DNA of 64,000 nucleotides from C7867-002 sp038211765 (GTDB lineage Bacteria > Patescibacteriota > Minisyncoccia > Phycocordibacterales > PALSA-1337). Both the position numbers and the translations under genes were made by a program. Where the stretch lies: NCBI GenBank assembly GCA_038211765.1, contig JBBQVG010000001.1, positions 1 to 64,000 of the forward strand, written 5' to 3'. Numbering within the stretch: position 1 is the stretch's first letter; every line of letters starts with the position of its first letter. The notes under the pieces are model-generated. The model was given only the letters and a program-made list of their open reading frames with translations. It was not told the origin of the DNA and did no database searches. Below, piece after piece: positions 58,942 to 64,000 of this stretch.

Positions 58942-58991
58942 GTTCAATTCCTGATAAAAAAATGTTCAAGAATTGTTCAAAAAATGTTCAA
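58942..58991. repeat. 11-bp-phased GTTCAA repeats
   Basis: GTTCAA occurs at 58942, 58964, 58975 and 58986 (spacings 22, 11, 11 bp). They lie between the transposase start and the pseudopilin promoter and may be a regulator site. Confidence 0.45.
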
Positions 58992-59009
58992 TTTTTCTTA
59001 AATTCTCCA

Positions 59010-59024
59010 CAAGACCTACCCTTG
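59010..59024. repeat. REP 15-mer before the pseudopilin start
   Basis: CAAGACCTACCCTTG; with the inverted copy at 59086-59100 it brackets the promoter (TACAAT 59042-59047), start codon and first codons of the pseudopilin. Confidence 0.85.
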
Positions 59025-59053
59025 TACTCCACGCAATGTGGTACAATCATCAT

Positions 59054-59635
59054 ATGAATATTCAAAAGAAATCTTACGAGGGGTGCAAGGGTAGGTCTTG
59101 TGGCGGCGGCGGCTTCACCCTAGTAGAACTCATGGTTACCATATCCATCATCGCTATTCTCACGGGTATTATCATCACCAACCTCACATCTTCACGTTCC
59201 AAGGCTCGCGATGCAAAACGAGTCTCAGATCTCGGTCAGATACAGCTCGCTCTGGAGCTTTACTTCGATCGCTGTAAACAATACCCAAAGCAAGTAAACG
59301 GAGACCGTCATATATCCAATGCTATGCTCACGGTACACAATGGTCCAGGCTGTTCTACCAGTTCCAGTATCACGCTATCGAGCTACATCTCCAACATTCC
59401 TACTCCGCCATCGGGTACAGGAGAGACGACCTATGGTTATGATGTTATCAGTGTAAATGCACCAACAAACTACGTTTTGCATACACGACTAGAAAATTAC
59501 AACGAGGTTCTCAAGGACTCTACACCGACGCACCCCTTTCCGTCTGGGGTGATATCGGGTTCACCGAGTGGTTCTCCGAGTGCTAGCGAGTTCTCTTGTG
59601 GAGCAGGTACTCTGGACTACTGCCTCACTCCCTAA
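59054..59635 (+). CDS. Type IV pseudopilin with REP-derived leader peptide
   Basis: 193 residues from ATG 59054. The leader is long (about 19 residues, MNIQKKSYEGCKGRSCGGGG) before the cleavage site G|FTLVELMVTISIIAILTGII. Within it GCKGRSC is encoded by an inverted REP 15-mer (59086-59100), so a mobile motif became part of a coding sequence. The mature part is like other minor pilins (LGQIQLALELYFDRCKQYPK) and ends GAGTLDYCLTP. TACAAT at 59042-59047 is 6 bp before the ATG. Confidence 0.88.
   Translation: MNIQKKSYEGCKGRSCGGGGFTLVELMVTISIIAILTGIIITNLTSSRSKARDAKRVSDLGQIQLALELYFDRCKQYPKQVNGDRHISNAMLTVHNGPGCSTSSSITLSSYISNIPTPPSGTGETTYGYDVISVNAPTNYVLHTRLENYNEVLKDSTPTHPFPSGVISGSPSGSPSASEFSCGAGTLDYCLTP
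59086..59100. repeat. REP 15-mer inside the pseudopilin leader (inverted)
   Basis: CAAGGGTAGGTCTTG, the reverse complement of the copies at 58904 and 59010, read in frame as KGRS plus flanking bases. Confidence 0.9.
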
Positions 59636-59641
59636 CCCCCG

Positions 59642-60448
59642 ATGGATATCTCTCTCCAAATCATCCTACCGTTTTTATTCGGCGTTATTATCGGTAGTTT
59701 TCTCAATGTGGTTTCACTGCGGTTCAATACGGGTGTAGGCGTTAACGGCAGGTCAAAGTGCATGACCTGCGGAACCACCCTTACCTGGAAGGAACTCATC
59801 CCGCTGGTTAGTTTCTTTCTCCAGAAGGGGTCATGCAAAAACTGCAAGGGCAAGATATCGTGGCAGTATCCGCTGGTCGAGTTTCTAGCTGGAGCGATCT
59901 TTGTCATGACTCTCATCATCTTTCCACCACTAAGCGCGGTCACAGCGGCCACTACAGTCTTGTATCTCATCTCTGGCTGTCTCTTGGTGGTGATGACCGT
60001 CTACGATATCAAGCACAAGATTATTCCGGATCCATTTGTATACACATTTGGTTTTGTCGCACTCCTAAGTCTTTTTGTTGGTGGGACATCATGGTTCCAT
60101 ATACCGGATTTCTATGCCCTGATCGCTGGACCGCTCTTGGCTGTGCCGTTCGCTTTTGTCTGGCTTATTTCCCGTGGTCGGTGGATGGGTTTTGGAGATG
60201 CAAAACTAGCCCTGGGTATCGGGTGGATGCTGGGGATATCCGGAGGAGTCAATGCCGTGGTCCTGGCTTTTTGGATAGCTGCAGGGGTCAGTCTACTGTG
60301 GCTTTTTATTATTTCCAAGAAATTCAAGCGCGGAACTGAGGTGCCATTTGGGCCATATCTCATCTTGGGGCTATATCTCGTACTACTGTTCCGTGTACAG
60401 GTGCTCGATCTGGGGATACTCAAAGACATACTCACAGGGTATTTGTAG
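59642..60448 (+). CDS. pilD: Prepilin peptidase / N-methyltransferase PilD
   Basis: 268 residues, eight membrane segments. The cytoplasmic zinc loop CMTCGTTLTWKELIPLVSFF ... GSCKNCKGK has two Cys pairs. Catalytic Asp are in VYDIKHKIIPD near 122 and GFGDAKLALGIG near 183. It cuts pilin leaders at G|F and methylates the new N-terminus. Its place inside the pilin cluster fits that role. Confidence 0.96.
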   Translation: MDISLQIILPFLFGVIIGSFLNVVSLRFNTGVGVNGRSKCMTCGTTLTWKELIPLVSFFLQKGSCKNCKGKISWQYPLVEFLAGAIFVMTLIIFPPLSAVTAATTVLYLISGCLLVVMTVYDIKHKIIPDPFVYTFGFVALLSLFVGGTSWFHIPDFYALIAGPLLAVPFAFVWLISRGRWMGFGDAKLALGIGWMLGISGGVNAVVLAFWIAAGVSLLWLFIISKKFKRGTEVPFGPYLILGLYLVLLFRVQVLDLGILKDILTGYL

Positions 60449-60474
60449 AGAATAAAGGTATAATAAAAGGGTAC

Positions 60475-61116
60475 ATGAAGCATGAAACTCTAAACTTCAA
60501 ACTCGAGACAGGTGACGGCTTTACTCTAGTCGAACTTATCGTCTCTGTTGGTATCTTCGTAATGATGACCGCTCTTCTGGTGGCGCGTTATGGAACCTTC
60601 AATCAGAGCGTCCTCCTCACCAACCTAGCCTACGATGTGGCACTCACTATCCGCACTGCACAGACATACGGATTGAGTATCAAGGGTCAGGGGAGTTCCT
60701 TCCAAAATATCTATGGCGTAGAATTTTCTACAGATACCGCTATAGATGGTAATCCTAGTTTCAGTCTGCCAAAGAATGGCGAAATAGTCCTCTTTGCTTC
60801 CAGAAATGGCAATTCTACTCGTGATCCCGGAGAGGATGTGACAGGGGGGACATATGCCCTAAAAAGAGGGGCAAAAATTTCCTCCATGTGCGTGGGTAGT
60901 GGTCCAGGAGTGTCCACGTGCACCCCCTTTTCTGACCCTCAGACTATAGATATATCATTCAAGCGCCCAGATCCCGATAGTCTCATATGTGTTGTATCGT
61001 CTGACTCGTCCTGTACTATACTATATCCGTATGCCGAGATCACCTTGCAGGCTACAGACGGTAGTACGCGCGTAGTAAGTGTCAGGAGAAACGGTCAGAT
61101 ATCCGTGGCCAATTAA
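60475..61116 (+). CDS. Type IV pseudopilin (GspH/FimT-like)
   Basis: 213 residues. Leader MKHETLNFKLETGDG, then FTLVELIVSVGIFVMMTALL. The mature domain is beta-rich with LAYDVALTIRTAQTYGLSIK and two Cys near the middle. AAAAGGG precedes the ATG. Confidence 0.88.
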   Translation: MKHETLNFKLETGDGFTLVELIVSVGIFVMMTALLVARYGTFNQSVLLTNLAYDVALTIRTAQTYGLSIKGQGSSFQNIYGVEFSTDTAIDGNPSFSLPKNGEIVLFASRNGNSTRDPGEDVTGGTYALKRGAKISSMCVGSGPGVSTCTPFSDPQTIDISFKRPDPDSLICVVSSDSSCTILYPYAEITLQATDGSTRVVSVRRNGQISVAN

Positions 61117-61117
61117 T

Positions 61118-61855
61118 ATGAATAAAAGAACAAAGCATAGGGGTATAGAATATGGAATGTCATCCGCAAAGGGGATGAGTTTTCCCTCTGTTGGCGCTCC
61201 TCGCCCTATGTATTCTCGCGCCTTTACTCTCGTCGAGATGATCGTCGCTCTGGGGATTTTCTCTATCGTTGCGGTGGTGGCCTTGGGCGCTCTGGTCAAG
61301 ATCATCTCAGTCAACCAGAAAGCTCAGACCTTGCATCAGGCTATGACCAACCTCAGCTTTTCTCTCGAGTCAATCTCTCGCGAGTTGCGTACTGGTGCAA
61401 AATTGCACTGTGAGTCGGGCACAGCGCTCAATATACTGTTGTGGGAACTTACCGATACTCGAGAGTGCCCGAGTGGCGAAGTGTCTGACGGCACAGGGGC
61501 AGTGTTCGCCTTCAATTCTACGCGACTTAAATATGACGCAGGAGGTATACCATTGTGTAGATTGATCTATGCATACAGGCTTCGCCCTGTCGATGCTATG
61601 GATCCTACACTGGGATATGTATTGGAAAAGGCAGAACAAGCAGATTGCGGCGGTAATGTTGGAATTGGTGGCAATGATTTTGCCCCCATAACAGATCCTG
61701 ACGTCATTATTACCAGTTATACTATCAAGCTCGATGACAACGAATACCCTTTGGTTTTCCTGAAACTATCAGGATATGTAGGGGCCAGCGAAAAGGAGCG
61801 TACGTATTTTGATCTGCAGACAGCAGTTTCTCCACGTGTTCCCAATACCAATTGA
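61118..61855 (+). CDS. Type IV pseudopilin (PilW/GspJ-like)
   Basis: 245 residues from ATG 61118, one base after the previous stop. A long leader of about 30 residues precedes the site A|FTLVEMIVALGIFSIVAVVA: the residue before the cleavage point is Ala, not Gly. Mature part includes LHQAMTNLSFSLESISRELR. Confidence 0.85.
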   Translation: MNKRTKHRGIEYGMSSAKGMSFPSVGAPRPMYSRAFTLVEMIVALGIFSIVAVVALGALVKIISVNQKAQTLHQAMTNLSFSLESISRELRTGAKLHCESGTALNILLWELTDTRECPSGEVSDGTGAVFAFNSTRLKYDAGGIPLCRLIYAYRLRPVDAMDPTLGYVLEKAEQADCGGNVGIGGNDFAPITDPDVIITSYTIKLDDNEYPLVFLKLSGYVGASEKERTYFDLQTAVSPRVPNTN

Positions 61856-61859
61856 TACT

Positions 61860-62390
61860 ATGAACACCACTCACCACACAACTCGCGCATTCACTATCAT
61901 CGAGACTCTTGTAGCCGTGGCAATCCTGATGATCGCTGTCGCTGGACCGCTGGTTATCGCAAGTAGGGGCTTGCGTGCGGCGCTGTATTCACGTGACCAG
62001 ATGATCGCTTCTCTTTTGGGACAAGAAAGCATGGAAGTGGTAAAAAATATCAGAAGTAACAATATTTCTTTGGGACTAAATTGGGTTCAATCTTTGGGTA
62101 CCTGTGTAGTCACCGCCCCCTGTGATGCGAGCGCACTCTCCGCTACTATCCGTAGCGGGTGCAGTATCGAATGTAACTGGTCGACTGGATACCCGCTTAC
62201 TTTTTCCTCCGGATACAGATCCGATGGGCAGGGAGAGCCGACTCTATTTCGGCGAATGTTCTTCTTGACCCCTATGTCTACGTCAGGTCCAATCGATGAA
62301 TATACGGTAAATGTAGTTGTGAGCTGGACCGAGGGCACCGTCCCGAACGAGTTGCGCCTGACCAGTCAGTTGACTAACTCTACCCGCTAA
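61860..62390 (+). CDS. Type IV pseudopilin (PilV/GspI-like)
   Basis: 176 residues. Leader MNTTHHTTRA, then FTIIETLVAVAILMIAVAGP with Glu5. The cleavage site again has Ala before Phe. Contains LGQESMEVVKNIRSNNISLG, typical of PilV-like minor pilins. 4 bp after the preceding stop. Confidence 0.85.
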   Translation: MNTTHHTTRAFTIIETLVAVAILMIAVAGPLVIASRGLRAALYSRDQMIASLLGQESMEVVKNIRSNNISLGLNWVQSLGTCVVTAPCDASALSATIRSGCSIECNWSTGYPLTFSSGYRSDGQGEPTLFRRMFFLTPMSTSGPIDEYTVNVVVSWTEGTVPNELRLTSQLTNSTR

Positions 62391-62391
62391 T

Positions 62392-63060
62392 ATGACAAAG
62401 ATCCTGAACACATTACATCTCAAACGAGGATACACCCTGTTATTTGCAGTACTGGTTGCGTCGCTTGCTCTGGGCGTAGCGGTGTTTATACTTTCGGTAA
62501 GTCGCAAGCAGTATATTTTGTCTGCTGCAGCACGCGAGTCCATGTACTCCATGTACGCATCGGATAGTGGTATAGAATGTGGGGCACTGGATCCTCTTCG
62601 TAATGACTGGGGTAATGGGGCAGGATCGCCTTCACGTTCATTCTCCTGTGCTGGCCTTACTCAGTCGATAACATTTTTAAGAAGGTATCCCGCAGATTTC
62701 GATAAGAGTGATAGCAACTTTGACAAATATTATACTGATATATACGGGGATAAGCACTACGCCTATGTCGATTCTCAGGGCAATACACCCTACCCTCAAT
62801 ATGAGGCAGATTTCCGACTTGGATTCAAAGAGTATTCCAGGACAAGTCCTACTAGCGGAAAGGAATCAACTTGCGCACTTATGAGTATTATTGGATATAC
62901 GACTGATCTCAATGGACCCGATGAAAAAAAACATACCATCATCCAGTCGCGCGGATACAACGTATGCAAATGGCTTACTTATGGAGTAGAGACTACCTAT
63001 GGACCTGTTCTAAGCAGTCCCCGTACTGTGGAGCGCGCACGTCAGTTGATAAACGAATAG
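62392..63060 (+). CDS. PilX-like pilus protein
   Basis: 222 residues, one base after the previous stop. N-terminal hydrophobic helix (KRGYTLLFAVLVASLALGVA) without the canonical FTLxE, then YASDSGIECGALDPLRNDW; six Cys in total. PilX-like proteins initiate pilus assembly with the other minor pilins. It is the last gene of the locus. Confidence 0.75.
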   Translation: MTKILNTLHLKRGYTLLFAVLVASLALGVAVFILSVSRKQYILSAAARESMYSMYASDSGIECGALDPLRNDWGNGAGSPSRSFSCAGLTQSITFLRRYPADFDKSDSNFDKYYTDIYGDKHYAYVDSQGNTPYPQYEADFRLGFKEYSRTSPTSGKESTCALMSIIGYTTDLNGPDEKKHTIIQSRGYNVCKWLTYGVETTYGPVLSSPRTVERARQLINE

Positions 63061-63101
63061 TTTTGTCTTCCGTGTTCCCGTTCTTATGGTAATCTAATGG
63101 C

Positions 63102-64000
63102 ATGAAACCTCCTGCCCACAAGCCTCCTGCGGCCGTTATAGAGCGCCTGTCCAAGCTCAAGGCCACCATCGAGCTCCATCGCTACAACTATCACGTACTC
63201 GATAAGCAGGACATATCTGAGGAGGCCCTGGACTCTCTGAAGCATGAACTGGTGCTACTAGAGACCCAATATCCTGAGCTTATAACCCCAGATTCGCCCT
63301 CTCAGCGCGTAGCAGGGAAGCCTCTGCCTGAGTTCAAAAAAGTTAGGCACACGGTGCCGCAGTGGTCATTCAATGACGCCTTTTCACCCGAAGAAATGCG
63401 CGAGTTTGATGCCCGTGTCAAAAGGTTTATGGTGCCCGCCTTCGCCGAAGGCTACGGCGAGGCAAAGCCCGCCTATAGCCGTGAACACAGGGAGGCAAAG
63501 CCCGCCTTCGCCGAAGGCTACGGCGAGGCAAAGCCCACTTATACTTGTGAACACAAGATCGATGGTTTGAAAGTAGTGATGGAATATGAAGAGGGAAAAT
63601 TGATCAGGGCGGCTACGCGTGGCGATGGAACTGTAGGGGAAGATGTGACCGAGAATGTCCGAACCATCCAGTCTGTGCCACTTGTACTGCGCAGGCCTGT
63701 CGATATTATCGTTGAGGGAGAGATTTGGATGGCAAAAAGTACGCTTGAACGATTGAATAAGGAACGGGAAGTACAAGACCTACCCTTGTATGCAAATCCG
63801 CGCAACTTGGCTGCCGGCTCTATCCGCCAATTGGACGCAAAGATTGCGGCGGAGAGGCAGCTGGACTCATTTATATATGATGTAGCCAAATATGAGGCCG
63901 CGGATAGACCACAGAGCCAAAGTGCCGAGCTTGAATTCCTGAGGTCTCTCGGCTTTAAGGTGAATAAATATTTCAAACACGTCAAAGACATCGAAGGCGT
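63102..64000 (+). CDS. ligA: NAD-dependent DNA ligase, 5' part, with in-frame repeat insert
   Basis: 299 codons are visible from ATG 63102; the gene continues past the window. NAD-binding Ia domain: LHRYNYHVLDKQDISEEALD. The adenylation domain has the catalytic Lys in CEHKIDGLKV near residue 154, then RAATRGDGTVGEDVTENVRT and YANPRNLAAGSIRQLD. Just before KIDG lie about 40 extra residues, FAEGYGEAKP occurring twice, encoded by a 66-bp duplicated palindromic element (63435-63557). LigA seals nicks in replication. If the insert loops out, the enzyme can still fold. Confidence 0.93.
   Translation, partial: MKPPAHKPPAAVIERLSKLKATIELHRYNYHVLDKQDISEEALDSLKHELVLLETQYPELITPDSPSQRVAGKPLPEFKKVRHTVPQWSFNDAFSPEEMREFDARVKRFMVPAFAEGYGEAKPAYSREHREAKPAFAEGYGEAKPTYTCEHKIDGLKVVMEYEEGKLIRAATRGDGTVGEDVTENVRTIQSVPLVLRRPVDIIVEGEIWMAKSTLERLNKEREVQDLPLYANPRNLAAGSIRQLDAKIAAERQLDSFIYDVAKYEAADRPQSQSAELEFLRSLGFKVNKYFKHVKDIEG
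63435..63557 (+). repeat. In-frame 66-bp tandem repeat with palindromic core in ligA
   Basis: Two 36-bp identical blocks (63435-63470 and 63501-63536), 66 bp apart, each with the palindrome GCCTTCGCCGAAGGC. The flanking 21 bp after each block are also related (GTGAACACA shared). 66 bp equals 22 codons, so the frame is kept. Confidence 0.9.
63774..63788. repeat. REP 15-mer inside ligA
   Basis: CAAGACCTACCCTTG, read as part of VQDLPLYANPRN. With flanks, 18 nt (ACAAGACCTACCCTTGTA) are identical to the copies at 58903 and 59009. The protein has normal length here, so no net insertion is evident. Confidence 0.8.

Noticed and set aside
63435..63557. ligA insert as a sign of a pseudogene
   Set aside because: The frame stays open, the catalytic KIDG and later motifs are intact, so the gene is probably functional.

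Overview
The window looks like a chromosome segment of a Patescibacteria (Candidate Phyla Radiation) bacterium, most likely of the Parcubacteria lineage. The evidence is the run S14-S8-L6-L18-S5-L15-SecY-Adk-Map with no L30 gene between S5 and L15, envelope proteins carrying an N-terminal peptidoglycan-binding module, a compact type IV pilus locus, many short single-domain proteins and many orphan genes. No rRNA operon, no CRISPR array and no integrase gene were seen. Lineage assignment below phylum level is inference.

Layout. 1-4.5 kb: a cut-off helix-turn-helix gene, two small membrane proteins, ftsK and a winged-helix regulator whose leader carries 11-bp-phased repeats. 4.5-8.1 kb: a long leader with its own promoter, a large surface protein and an AAA/DUF4143 ATPase, with a REP-like palindrome between them. 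8.1-15.6 kb: part of the spc ribosomal operon, secY, a coiled-coil gene, adk, map and ndk. 16-19 kb: a beta-CASP nuclease and, on the minus strand, infC-rpmI-rplT; infC starts with UUG. 19-25 kb: orphan cassettes, cardiolipin synthase, smpB and tmRNA (ssrA), a 52-bp direct repeat around one orphan gene, and a GIY-YIG protein. 25-32 kb: ftsH, pyrH, tRNA-Ile(UAU) and recG. 32-39 kb: an accessory stretch holding two tRNA-Ser genes, a DUF3800-like protein, a NYN RNase, an Ig-like surface protein, two orphan membrane proteins and a DUF4238 protein. Part of it is bracketed by repeats, one of which abuts a tRNA-Ser. 39-46.8 kb: TspO plus SOUL heme protein, an ABC exporter, a frameshifted cell-wall-binding protein, a Gly-rich fibre-like protein and tyrS. 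46.8-63 kb: comF and the pilus locus (pilM, then an inserted minus-strand asnB pair, then pilN, pilO, a PilP-like gene, pilB, a response regulator, pilT, pilC, a major pilin, a REP-associated transposase, four minor pseudopilins, a prepilin peptidase and a PilX-like protein). 63.1 kb to the end: the 5' part of ligA.

How the genes work together. The pilus genes with ComF point to DNA uptake or attachment, a common lifestyle trait of these reduced, host-dependent cells. SmpB and tmRNA sit together for ribosome rescue. The clearest unexplained signals are these. (1) A REP-associated tyrosine transposase is flanked by copies of a 15-bp motif that also lies inside the leader peptide of a pseudopilin and inside ligA. 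(2) An in-frame, tandemly duplicated palindromic element interrupts the adenylation domain of ligA. (3) Stand-alone orphan cassettes share consensus TTGAC promoters, AAAGGA-type ribosome sites and strong terminators, unlike the near-leaderless housekeeping genes. (4) A 5-kb island lies next to an unusual tRNA-Ser. (5) Structured tandem repeats lie directly before ssrA.
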